A stretch of DNA of 22,244 bases. Origin: DASCNA01 sp036011305. Lineage in GTDB: Bacteria > Verrucomicrobiota > Lentisphaeria > Victivallales > GWF2-38-69. Shown one piece after another: positions 7,201 through 15,184 of the stretch. The stretch's first letter is position 1, and every line of letters begins with the position of its first letter. The notes beneath the pieces were generated by a model. That model ran no database searches. It was not told the origin of the DNA and saw nothing but the letters and a program-made list of their open reading frames with translations. The DNA lies in contig DASCNA010000284.1 in the NCBI GenBank assembly GCA_036011305.1, positions 1-22,244 on the forward strand, written 5' to 3'. Both the position numbers and the translations under genes were made by a program.

Positions 7201-8781
7201 ATGGGTGGATCTAATAATCTACAGCCTAGACGAGAAATTGGAAAGCTGGCTTTAATGCTTTCCGGAATAACATGTATAGTAGGGTCAGGATGGTTATTCG
7301 GTGCTTACTATGCAGCACAACTTGCAGGACCGGCATCTATTTTTGCGTGGATAATTGGCGGTATTGCAGTATTATTAATTGGATTAACCGTTGTTGAATT
7401 AGGAACAATGATTCCTAAGTCAGGCGGAATGATTCATTACCTTAGAGAATCGCACGGACCTTTAACAGGTTTTCTTGGAGGCTGGGCTAACTGGGTTGCT
7501 ATAGTGGTAGTTATACCTGCTGAAGCTGCTGCTTCTACACAGTATGTTGCTTCATGGAATTTTGCCTGGGCACATGCACTTTTTAATCCTGTAACAGGTA
7601 CTCTTACAGGTACAGGTCTTCTTTTTTCATTCGGCCTTCTTGTATTTTATTTTTTACTTAACTACTGGTCATTACAGCTTTTTATAAAATCAATGAAGCT
7701 TATTACCTATTACAAGATAATAGTTCCTTTATTAACTGTAGTTCTTCTTGTAACGGCTGCTTTCCATCCGCATAACTTTGATGCTGTGAACCATGCATTT
7801 GCACCATATGGTTGGAGTAAAGTACTTACTGCAATTTCTACATGTGGAATTATATTTGCGTTCAATGGTTTTCAGACCCCAGTAAATCTTGCAGGGGAAT
7901 GTAAAAGTCCTAATAAAACAATTCCATTTGCTGTAATAGGCAGTATTGTGATTTGTATTGTTATATATGTTTTATTGCAGTCAGCTTTCATAGGTGCACT
8001 TGCTCCATCTGCATTGGCACATGGATGGCATAATGTATTTTTCAGTTCACCTTATGCTCAAATGGCACTTATTCTTAACTTGAATTTCCTTGCTGTACTT
8101 CTTTATATTGATGCGTTCATTTCTCCAAGTGGTACTGGAATGACTTATCTTTGTACTACTTCAAGAATGCTTTATGGTATGAACCAGAATAAACAGATGC
8201 CTGATTTCGTAGGCAAACTTCACCCAAAATATAGAATTCCCAGAGGAGCAATTTGGGTCAACTTCATTGTTGCAGTTATTTTCCTTGTTCTTTTCAGAGG
8301 GTGGGGAAAACTTGCAGGAGTACTTTCAGTAGCTGCTGTAATTTCTTATTTAGCAGGACCGATTGCTATGGCTACTTTGAGAAAGTTTGAACCAAAACGT
8401 TACAGACCGTTTAAACTGCCTTTTGGTAACCTGATAGCTCCATTGGCATTTATAGTTTGTAGTTTAGTTCTATACTGGGCAAGCTGGCCGCTTGATGGTG
8501 AGGTAATATTTGTTATTCTTGCTGGATTAGTAATATATGCATACTATCAACATAAAGAAGGATGGAAAACATTTCCACAACAACTTAAATCCAGTATTTG
8601 GTTTATTGTATATATGGTTACTATTGCTGCAATTTCACTTTTCGGATCTAAAGATTTTGGTGGTATGAACTATTTCAATGTTGCATGGAGTCAGATATTC
8701 GTAGCAATTGCTGCATGTATATTTTTCTTCTGGGCAAAGAACAGCTATTACAAAAAAGCAAGAGCTCTTGTTCAAAATTAA
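7201..8781 (+). CDS. APC-superfamily amino-acid permease (possible acidic amino-acid:proton symporter)
   Basis: This is a 526-residue inner-membrane carrier of the amino acid-polyamine-organocation (APC) superfamily with about 12 hydrophobic helices. The first helix holds GSGWLFG (28-34), followed by AGPASIFAW, VVELGTMIPKSGGMIHY and a later LYIDAFISPSGTGMTY segment. All are APC-type features of the substrate and ion pathway. The GSGWLFG start and the length resemble Bacillus YveA, an aspartate:proton symporter, so acidic amino-acid uptake is a reasonable guess but is not shown. AGGGGG five bases before the ATG fixes the start. The gene is followed by a very strong terminator and so is probably monocistronic. 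It diverges from the AGCS symporter across a 955-base spacer, so shared control of both amino-acid carriers is plausible. Confidence 0.9.
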   Translation: MGGSNNLQPRREIGKLALMLSGITCIVGSGWLFGAYYAAQLAGPASIFAWIIGGIAVLLIGLTVVELGTMIPKSGGMIHYLRESHGPLTGFLGGWANWVAIVVVIPAEAAASTQYVASWNFAWAHALFNPVTGTLTGTGLLFSFGLLVFYFLLNYWSLQLFIKSMKLITYYKIIVPLLTVVLLVTAAFHPHNFDAVNHAFAPYGWSKVLTAISTCGIIFAFNGFQTPVNLAGECKSPNKTIPFAVIGSIVICIVIYVLLQSAFIGALAPSALAHGWHNVFFSSPYAQMALILNLNFLAVLLYIDAFISPSGTGMTYLCTTSRMLYGMNQNKQMPDFVGKLHPKYRIPRGAIWVNFIVAVIFLVLFRGWGKLAGVLSVAAVISYLAGPIAMATLRKFEPKRYRPFKLPFGNLIAPLAFIVCSLVLYWASWPLDGEVIFVILAGLVIYAYYQHKEGWKTFPQQLKSSIWFIVYMVTIAAISLFGSKDFGGMNYFNVAWSQIFVAIAACIFFFWAKNSYYKKARALVQN

Positions 8782-8814
8782 TTTTTGAACATTATTTGTA
8801 ATTAAATTAATTTG

Positions 8815-8848
8815 AAAGTCCTGTGTGGTTTCACACAGGACTTTTTTT
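8815..8848 (+). terminator. strong intrinsic terminator of the APC permease gene
   Basis: AGTCCTGTGTG-gttt-CACACAGGACT is a perfect 11-bp stem with a 4-base loop. Flanking A and T residues extend it, and it merges into a 7-T run ending at 8848. Confidence 0.95.
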
Positions 8849-8990
8849 ATATAACTTAACATAAAATGAGTCAAAATGTCTCAACTAGAAAGAGAATTAA
8901 AATAGCTAAATGTTTTATAATAAACATGTTGTGGTTTTTGAATCTTGTTTGGCAAGCTAAATGCTTTAATAGTTATATAAAAATTATTTT

Positions 8991-8996
8991 AGGAGG
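8991..8996 (+). promoter_or_regulatory. ribosome-binding site that decides the clpB start
   Basis: A consensus AGGAGG lies seven bases before the ATG at 9004. The reading frame stays open upstream to 8866, but that ATG has no such site and would add 46 residues not found in ClpB. This places the start at 9004. A lone TATAAT at 8916-8921 could be the -10 of the clpB promoter, though no good -35 accompanies it. Confidence 0.85.
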
Positions 8997-9003
8997 CAAA
9001 ATT

Positions 9004-11583
9004 ATGGAACAAGAGAAATATACAGTAAAGTCCAGAGAAGCTATAATGAGTGCTCAGGAAGAGGCTCTCAGGTGTAAGCATCAGGAAATAAAGCCATTGC
9101 ATTTACTAAAAGCATTGGCTATACAGAAAGATGGTTTTATATATGAACTGCTTAAAAAACTTAACATAAATTTAGCAGATTTGGAACTTAAAATAAATAA
9201 TACTTTAAATACCTATCCTTCAGTTGCCGGGCCTGGTGCAGGTCAAGTCTATGCATCTAGAGAATTCAGCGAAGTTCTTATGAATGCAAAAAAGATTGCT
9301 GAAGATATGAAAGATCAATATATTAGTGTTGAACATTTGTTTCTCAGTATTTTTTATAATTCTGATGAATGCAGCAAAATTTTAAAAGAGTTTAATCTTA
9401 GCAAGGATATAATTCTATGTTCATTAAAAGAATTGCGTGGAAATCATAAAGTGACTTCAGAAGATCCGGAAAATAGTTTTCAGGCTTTAGAAAAATATTC
9501 TACAGATCTTACAGATTTGGCAAGTAAAGATAAACTTGATCCTGTTATAGGAAGAGATGATGAAATTAGGAGAACTGTACAGATTTTATCACGAAGGACG
9601 AAAAATAATCCTGTTCTTATAGGTGAAGCCGGTGTTGGCAAAACGGCTATTGTAGAAGGTTTAGCAATGAGGATTATTAGAGGTGATGTCCCTGAAGGAT
9701 TGAAAAATAAACGTATAGTTTCTCTTGATATGGGAGCTTTAATTGCCGGAGCAAAATATAGAGGCGAATTCGAAGAGAGATTAAAAGCTGTTTTGAAAGA
9801 AGTTTCAGAGAACGACGGAGAAATTATTTTATTCATAGATGAGCTGCATACAGTGGTTGGAGCCGGAGCTGCGGAAGGTGCTATGGATGCAGGTAACTTA
9901 TTGAAGCCTATGCTGGCAAGAGGCGAACTGCATTGTATTGGCGCTACAACTTTAGATGAATATAGAAAACATATTGAAAAGGATCCAGCTTTAGAAAGAC
10001 GTTTTCAGGCTATTCTTGTTCAACAGCCTACAGTTGAAGATACCATTTCAATTTTACGTGGAATCAGAGAAAAATATGAAGTTCACCACGGCATAAAAAT
10101 CAAGGACAGTGCAATTGTGTCAGCAGCAATATTATCAGACAGATATATTTCAGATAGATTTTTACCTGATAAGGCAATTGACTTGATAGATGAAGCCGGT
10201 GCTAAATTAAGAACTGAAATTGACAGCAGCCCGACTGAGTTAGATGAAGTATCAAGAAAAAAAATGCGTTTAGAAATTGAGATTGCAGGTTTAAAAAAAG
10301 AAAAAGATGATTCTTCTGAAAAACGTAGGGAAGCTCTAGAAAAAGAATTAGCTGAAGTTAAGTCTAAAGAACTGGCATTAAAAACAAAGTGGGAAAACGA
10401 GAAAAAAGATATTTCTGATATTAGAGCTTTGAGAGAAAGCATTGAACTTGCTAAACAGCAGTTGGAGAAATCAGAACGTGATTATCAATTAGATAAAGCT
10501 GCTGAAATTAGACACGGTACTTTGCCTGGCCTAAAATTACAGCTCCTTAATGCAGAAAAGAAACTCAGTGTGGAAAGAAAAGAAACCAGACTATTAAAAG
10601 AAGACATAGACGAGGAAGATATTGCTCAGATTATTTCTAGATGGACTCATATTCCAGTAAGTAAACTTGTACAGGGTGAAAAAGAAAAACTTCTAAATTT
10701 AGATGACCACTTACATAATAGAGTTATTGGGCAGAATGAAGCTGTTGAAGCTGTGGCCGATGCTGTATTAAGAGCCAGAGCTGGAATCAAAGATCCTGAC
10801 AGACCAATTGGATCTTTTATATTCCTGGGCCCTACAGGTGTTGGGAAAACTGAATTAGCGAGAGCTTTAGCTGAAAATCTGTTTGATGATGAGAGAGCAA
10901 TGATTCGAATAGATATGTCTGAGTATATGGAAAAACACAGTGTTGCAAGGTTAATCGGTGCACCGCCGGGTTACATTGGATATGATGAAGGCGGACAGTT
11001 AACAGAAGCTGTACGACGTAAGCCATATTCTGTAATACTGTTTGATGAAATAGAGAAAGCACATCCTGATGTATTTAATACGTTACTACAATTACTGGAT
11101 GACGGTAGGCTGACAGACTCTAGAGGAAGAGTTGTAAGTTTTAAAAATACAATTGTAATAATGACATCTAATATAGGTAGTAGGAAATTATTAGAAGGAA
11201 GCATTGAAGATAAGGAAATTAGAAATGCAGTGTTGGCAGAGTTGAAAATAGCTTTCAGACCTGAGTTTCTGAACAGAATTGATGATATAGTTATTTTCCA
11301 TTCTTTAAGTAAGGATGACATAACTAAAATTGTTGATATTCAGTTAAATAACTTTAAGAAACGTTTGCATGGCATTGGCGTTAATTTTGAAATCAGTGAA
11401 GATGCAAAGCATTATCTGGCTGATAAAGGGTATGATCCAAGCTATGGAGCGCGTCCTTTGAAAAGATTAATAACTAAAGAGATTGAAACTCCTGTATCAA
11501 GAAAAATTATTGCAGGAGAGATTGAAGAAAATAAACCATTAAGCATTGATTTTAAGAATGGTAAATTGATTTTTAATCAATAA
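9004..11583 (+). CDS. clpB: ATP-dependent chaperone / disaggregase ClpB
   Basis: ClpB is a hexameric cytosolic AAA+ unfoldase that rescues aggregated proteins together with DnaK. From the ATG at 9004 it is 859 residues, the usual ClpB length. The order is an N-terminal Clp repeat domain (SREAIMSAQEEAL.. near 10-145), NBD1 with Walker A GEAGVGKT (207-214), Walker B Glu280 and paired arginine fingers Arg332-Arg333, a coiled-coil middle domain (about 400-525, rich in Lys/Glu/Leu), and NBD2 with Walker A GPTGVGKT (609-616) and Walker B Glu682. These numbers track the E. coli protein within a few residues, so every domain is complete. The long middle domain distinguishes ClpB from ClpA/ClpC. A strong stem-loop follows, so it is likely a single-gene transcript. 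I saw no CIRCE element or heat-shock sigma promoter upstream. Confidence 0.97.
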   Translation: MEQEKYTVKSREAIMSAQEEALRCKHQEIKPLHLLKALAIQKDGFIYELLKKLNINLADLELKINNTLNTYPSVAGPGAGQVYASREFSEVLMNAKKIAEDMKDQYISVEHLFLSIFYNSDECSKILKEFNLSKDIILCSLKELRGNHKVTSEDPENSFQALEKYSTDLTDLASKDKLDPVIGRDDEIRRTVQILSRRTKNNPVLIGEAGVGKTAIVEGLAMRIIRGDVPEGLKNKRIVSLDMGALIAGAKYRGEFEERLKAVLKEVSENDGEIILFIDELHTVVGAGAAEGAMDAGNLLKPMLARGELHCIGATTLDEYRKHIEKDPALERRFQAILVQQPTVEDTISILRGIREKYEVHHGIKIKDSAIVSAAILSDRYISDRFLPDKAIDLIDEAGAKLRTEIDSSPTELDEVSRKKMRLEIEIAGLKKEKDDSSEKRREALEKELAEVKSKELALKTKWENEKKDISDIRALRESIELAKQQLEKSERDYQLDKAAEIRHGTLPGLKLQLLNAEKKLSVERKETRLLKEDIDEEDIAQIISRWTHIPVSKLVQGEKEKLLNLDDHLHNRVIGQNEAVEAVADAVLRARAGIKDPDRPIGSFIFLGPTGVGKTELARALAENLFDDERAMIRIDMSEYMEKHSVARLIGAPPGYIGYDEGGQLTEAVRRKPYSVILFDEIEKAHPDVFNTLLQLLDDGRLTDSRGRVVSFKNTIVIMTSNIGSRKLLEGSIEDKEIRNAVLAELKIAFRPEFLNRIDDIVIFHSLSKDDITKIVDIQLNNFKKRLHGIGVNFEISEDAKHYLADKGYDPSYGARPLKRLITKEIETPVSRKIIAGEIEENKPLSIDFKNGKLIFNQ

Positions 11584-11594
11584 ATGGTAATTTG

Positions 11595-11624
11595 AAACTG
11601 TGCTTATTGAAAGCACAGTTTTTT
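11595..11624 (+). terminator. intrinsic terminator of clpB
   Basis: AAACTGTGCTT-attga-AAGCACAGTTT is a perfect 11-bp stem with a 5-base loop. It runs into a T-run (11619-11624) and then more T-rich sequence. It begins 11 bases after the clpB stop and ends 25 bases before the next start. Confidence 0.92.
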
Positions 11625-11649
11625 AATTTTTTATTTAGGGAGAGTATTA

Positions 11650-12771
11650 ATGAATAATTCTGGGAAAATGATTTTTGCTTCAACCGAAGAGTCTGCTGAT
11701 TTGTTATATGTTACTGGCTTTATGGCACCTGATCCTTATATTTTCTTTGAATCTAATGGTCATAAATATATTGTTGTTACAGCTTTGGAATATGAAAGAG
11801 CTAATAAGCAGTCGAGGGAAGATGTGAGAGTACTGGAAAGAGATGAAATATTAGATCAAGATGCAGATAAAAACGCAGAAAACGTACTACTTGCAATAAC
11901 AGAAAAATATCCTTGTAAAGAATGGGATATTCCTAAGACTTTTCCTTTTTTCTATGCAGAGTTTTTGAGAAATAATGGAGTGGAAATTAAGTGTAAAAAT
12001 GAAGAATTTTTTCCTTCTAGGAGAACCAAAACAAAACTAGAAGTGGCATATATCAATGAAGCTATGAGAATGACAGAAAGTGGTATGCTCAGAGCTGAAA
12101 CAATAATTAGAGAATCATCTGTTGACAACGATGGTAATCTTATATACGAGAATGAAAAATTAACATCTGAATTTTTAATTAAAGCCATTAATTTAGATAT
12201 CGTCGGTAATGGTGGTTTTGCTTCAGAAACGATAGCTTCGTCAGGAGTTCAAGCTTCAATTCCTCATGAGACAGGTTCTGGTGTAATCAAACAGGGTGTT
12301 CCTATTATTGTTGATATATTTCCAAGAGTTGAAGCCACCGGTTATCATGGAGATATGACTAGAACATTTGTTAAGGGAAAAGCAGGTGTAACGCTTAAGA
12401 ATGCATATGATGCTGTAAAAAAGGCAAGAGATTATGCTAAAGCAAATATCTCAGCAGGAATTATCCCGGATATTCTGCAAAATGAAATTATAAATATTCT
12501 TGATGAAGCCGGTTTTAAAACCGGGAAAAAAGATGGTTCATATTTTGGTTTTTTTCATGGTTTAGGGCATGGCGTTGGATTAGAAGTCCACGAATTGCCG
12601 AGATGTGGTTCTTTAGTAACAGAACCATTAAAGGCCGGTGATATTGTTACAGCAGAACCAGGTGTATATTATTCTGAATGGGGTGGTGTAAGACTTGAAG
12701 ATATTCTTTATGTAACAGAGAATGGTAATGAATGTATTACTAAATATCCTGATATTTTAGAAATTCCTTAG
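11650..12771 (+). CDS. M24-family metallopeptidase (Xaa-Pro aminopeptidase-like)
   Basis: This is a dinuclear-metal peptidase of the pita-bread M24 fold, probably a cytosolic Xaa-Pro aminopeptidase that removes N-terminal residues preceding proline. The 373-residue layout has a creatinase-type N-terminal domain (about 1-135) and the catalytic domain (about 140-370). All five metal ligands can be placed: Asp222 (VDIFPR), Asp235 (HGDMTRT), His307 (GLGHGVG), Glu336 (TAEPGVY) and Glu350 (RLEDIL). Catalytic-type His314 (EVHE) is also present. The two Asp ligands are 13 residues apart, against 11 in E. coli aminopeptidase P (Asp260/Asp271), so this is a variant subfamily with a longer hairpin. AGGGAG seven bases upstream supports the ATG. 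Peptide breakdown would fit beside the two amino-acid carriers, but prolidase-like or other substrates remain possible. Confidence 0.88.
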   Translation: MNNSGKMIFASTEESADLLYVTGFMAPDPYIFFESNGHKYIVVTALEYERANKQSREDVRVLERDEILDQDADKNAENVLLAITEKYPCKEWDIPKTFPFFYAEFLRNNGVEIKCKNEEFFPSRRTKTKLEVAYINEAMRMTESGMLRAETIIRESSVDNDGNLIYENEKLTSEFLIKAINLDIVGNGGFASETIASSGVQASIPHETGSGVIKQGVPIIVDIFPRVEATGYHGDMTRTFVKGKAGVTLKNAYDAVKKARDYAKANISAGIIPDILQNEIINILDEAGFKTGKKDGSYFGFFHGLGHGVGLEVHELPRCGSLVTEPLKAGDIVTAEPGVYYSEWGGVRLEDILYVTENGNECITKYPDILEIP

Positions 12772-12803
12772 AATTAGAATACCAGAATAGTTATTAAATA
12801 ATC

Positions 12804-12836
12804 AAAATCCCTATGATTATTATTTATAGGGATTTT
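12804..12836. terminator. bidirectional terminator between convergent genes
   Basis: AAAATCCCTAT / ATAGGGATTTT is a perfect 11-bp stem around an 11-base AT loop, with A residues on the 5' arm and T residues on the 3' arm. It can therefore act on both strands. It lies between the M24 peptidase stop (plus) and the stop of the unknown protein (minus), which closes the five-gene minus-strand cluster. Confidence 0.8.
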
Positions 12837-12843
12837 CTGATTA

Positions 12844-14271
12844 TTATTTAATCATATTTTTAATAAGTTCTACCGATTCTTCTAATTTATTAATAAATGA
12901 ATTAGAAATATTTTGAAGTTGGTTGATATCCTCTTCGTTAATTTTTTCCTGTTTTTTATTTAAATTATCGAGTAAATATCTAATATCCTCAATACTTTTA
13001 CACAATATAGAATACTGAGATTGAATTTTTTCTATATTTTTATTGATGACTTGGTTATTATCTTTATACCATGTATAAAAATCATCTAGGTTTTCAAGAA
13101 TATTTTTTCTTATATCTGTAACTGAATTAGATTCAAAATCATGTTTAATATTTAAATCCAGTTCTTCCCATAGTTCTTCCACCTGATTTTTAAATACAAT
13201 TTCTTGAGCTTCATCTTTAAAGGATATTGAATCTGTTGGTATTACTTTATTCAGAATTTCATCAAGGTTGGCAGTATTATTTAATATTGCATCTATAATG
13301 TATGATTCTAATTCTACTGAACTTAATAAGTATTTATGTTCATCCAAGATATCATTTATTGAATCAATGTTACCTTGCGAGATATTTAAGATTTCATTAT
13401 TTTTATCTTCATCTTCTGAAGAAGTTTCATCTGTTTTATACCAAAGAATTGTATTGTTTTCCACAAATTTTAATCTGATATTCTGAGCTATGCCTATGAA
13501 CTCTTCAATACTGACCAATGGTTTATTTACAATTGGATTTTCAGCATAGAAAAAAGTATATGATAACTGTTCATATATGTCTATATAAGGTCCATGTTCC
13601 TGGAAGACTTTAAATAATGCTTCTTCCATTATTTCTATCCATAAAAGAATTTCTTCTCTATTGAACGCATCTCTTACGGGGGATAGATATAAAAGACCTT
13701 TCTCCCAATCTTGTACTGTTAAGTTTAATTCATGTTCGTCAGTTAAGTTATTATTTTTATAAAAATCTTTTATATCAAAAACTGAAAGTGTCACTGATTG
13801 ATTCGGATTACCGACAATATCTTTGTTAGAGTTACTTTCAGTTAGAAAATAATCAATAATATTATCTGCTCCAAGGAGGGAATGATGTCGATAAAGTTTT
13901 TCCAGTTTTCTTTTTACCTGTTTTGTACTTAAGTAATCATCTATATTTTTAGCTTTAATTTTTAATTCTGATGGAAAGCATTCAGAATTAAAAAATGGGA
14001 TAAATTTGTGTCCGGGATAGATGATTTTTTTTTCTATTTCTTCTTCACTTATTGTTATTTTGAAAGAGTGATTTTTGAAAAAAATATTTCTTGAATAATA
14101 ATATTTTTCATCATCTTCTGTTTTTATAAAAGTGAGTGAATTTTCTTCAAGGTAATCTTCTATCAAACGTTCAGCCTTAGGATTTTTACTGTTAATATGT
14201 GATATTATATCATCCAATGTGAAGCGTTTAGTTTTATTACAATAATCTTTAATTGCTATTTCAAGTTCCAT
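12844..14271 (-). CDS. protein of unknown function, possible N-terminal winged-helix and C-terminal coiled coil
   Basis: I do not recognise this 475-residue protein. It is rich in Asn, Ile, Lys, Glu and Asp, has no signal peptide or membrane segment, and is probably cytosolic. Residues 1-60 read like a small helical, winged-helix-type module: a predicted helix, then FTLDDIISHINSKNP, then a second helix ending in a strand-rich KYYYSRNIFFKNHSF. The middle (about 150-330) is mixed alpha/beta with aromatic-rich stretches. From about 330 it is almost wholly helical with coiled-coil-like spacing to the end. No catalytic motif stands out. It starts 92 bases after the OppF-like gene on the same strand, so it may be the last gene of that operon or have its own promoter in the gap. 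A weak AGGTG lies about 10 bases before the ATG. Its steady open frame and flanking terminator support a real gene. Confidence 0.75.
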   Translation of the reverse strand: MELEIAIKDYCNKTKRFTLDDIISHINSKNPKAERLIEDYLEENSLTFIKTEDDEKYYYSRNIFFKNHSFKITISEEEIEKKIIYPGHKFIPFFNSECFPSELKIKAKNIDDYLSTKQVKRKLEKLYRHHSLLGADNIIDYFLTESNSNKDIVGNPNQSVTLSVFDIKDFYKNNNLTDEHELNLTVQDWEKGLLYLSPVRDAFNREEILLWIEIMEEALFKVFQEHGPYIDIYEQLSYTFFYAENPIVNKPLVSIEEFIGIAQNIRLKFVENNTILWYKTDETSSEDEDKNNEILNISQGNIDSINDILDEHKYLLSSVELESYIIDAILNNTANLDEILNKVIPTDSISFKDEAQEIVFKNQVEELWEELDLNIKHDFESNSVTDIRKNILENLDDFYTWYKDNNQVINKNIEKIQSQYSILCKSIEDIRYLLDNLNKKQEKINEEDINQLQNISNSFINKLEESVELIKNMIK

Positions 14272-14363
14272 TTATACTTAACACCTTTAATGTAGTTATG
14301 TCGTTTTTATAAAAATACTTAATAGATATAATTTCGTCTTTATATTGGTGTTCTTCAAATAGT

Positions 14364-15179
14364 TTATTTGAATTTATAAGGAAATGGTGAAGGAATAGCC
14401 TGGATTAAAGATTTGGTATAATGGTGTTTGGAGTTTTTAAATATTTCACGCCGATTTCCGTATTCTACAATTTTGCCTGACTTCATAACAGCAATATTGG
14501 GGCATATATATTTAACAACAGCAAGATTATGAGATATGAATAGTAAAGATAAATTCATTTTTTTTTGTAGATCTTTTAATAAATTCAGTATTTGTGCCTG
14601 AATTGAAACATCTAGGGCTGATACCGGTTCATCTGCTATCAAAAGTTTTGGCTTTAATGCCAGAGCCCTTGCAATTGCAACCCTCTGCCGCTGGCCTCCT
14701 GAAAATTCATGAGGAAATTTGTTGATAAGTTTTGGTGACAGTCCCACCAAATCCATGAGTGTAATTACTTCATTAAAAATCTTTTTCTTAGAAAAAATAT
14801 TATGCTCGATCAATGGTTCTGTGATGATTTGCTTTACTGTCATCCTTGGGTTCAATGAAGAATAAGGATCCTGAAAAATTATCTGTAGATCTTTTCTTAG
14901 TTTTTTGAATTCTCTCTCTTTTAAGGAAGTAATGTCGGTGTTATTAAAAAAAATTTTTCCGGAAGTCATAGGAGCTAATCTTAATATGGTTTTGGCTAAA
15001 GTTGATTTGCCGCATCCAGATTCTCCTACTAATCCTACTGATTCCCCCTTTGAAATACATAAACTTACATCATTGACAGCTTTGGTTATTAGAGTTTTTT
15101 TTATAAATAATCCACCTCTGCTTTTTGTTGTATAGTGTGTTTTAATATTTTTTAGTTCTAATAAAACAGAGGAGTTCAT
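14364..15179 (-). CDS. orphan peptide-type ABC transporter ATPase (OppF/DppF-like)
   Basis: This is the cytosolic ATPase subunit of an oligo-/dipeptide ABC importer type. The motifs are complete: Walker A GESGCGKST (52-60), Q-loop FQDPYSSLNP with Gln103, signature FSGGQRQR (159-166), Walker B LLIADEP (179-185) and switch His217 (SHNLAVV). The end HHYTKSLIQAIPSP (252-265) is the start of the OppF/DppF C-terminal tail. At 271 residues it is shorter than the usual 310-330 because that tail is cut short. OppF-type ATPases normally pair with an OppD partner, two permeases and a binding protein, and none of these is in the window. Instead the gene follows the repeat protein by only 5 bases, so it is almost certainly co-transcribed with the ABC-2 exporter genes. 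No clear Shine-Dalgarno precedes the ATG, so translational coupling is possible. Confidence 0.9.
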   Translation of the reverse strand: MNSSVLLELKNIKTHYTTKSRGGLFIKKTLITKAVNDVSLCISKGESVGLVGESGCGKSTLAKTILRLAPMTSGKIFFNNTDITSLKEREFKKLRKDLQIIFQDPYSSLNPRMTVKQIITEPLIEHNIFSKKKIFNEVITLMDLVGLSPKLINKFPHEFSGGQRQRVAIARALALKPKLLIADEPVSALDVSIQAQILNLLKDLQKKMNLSLLFISHNLAVVKYICPNIAVMKSGKIVEYGNRREIFKNSKHHYTKSLIQAIPSPFPYKFK

Positions 15180-15184
15180 TTTTT

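Noticed and set aside
8866..9003. 46-codon N-terminal extension of the clpB reading frame
   Set aside because: The upstream ATG has no Shine-Dalgarno and the added residues do not resemble ClpB. The ATG at 9004 has a consensus AGGAGG and gives the normal family length and residue numbering.
9480..11321. Several minus-strand ORFs of 76-119 codons inside clpB
   Set aside because: They mirror the codon pattern of clpB. Ser/Leu/Phe-rich antisense products are typical of shadows in AT-rich genes.
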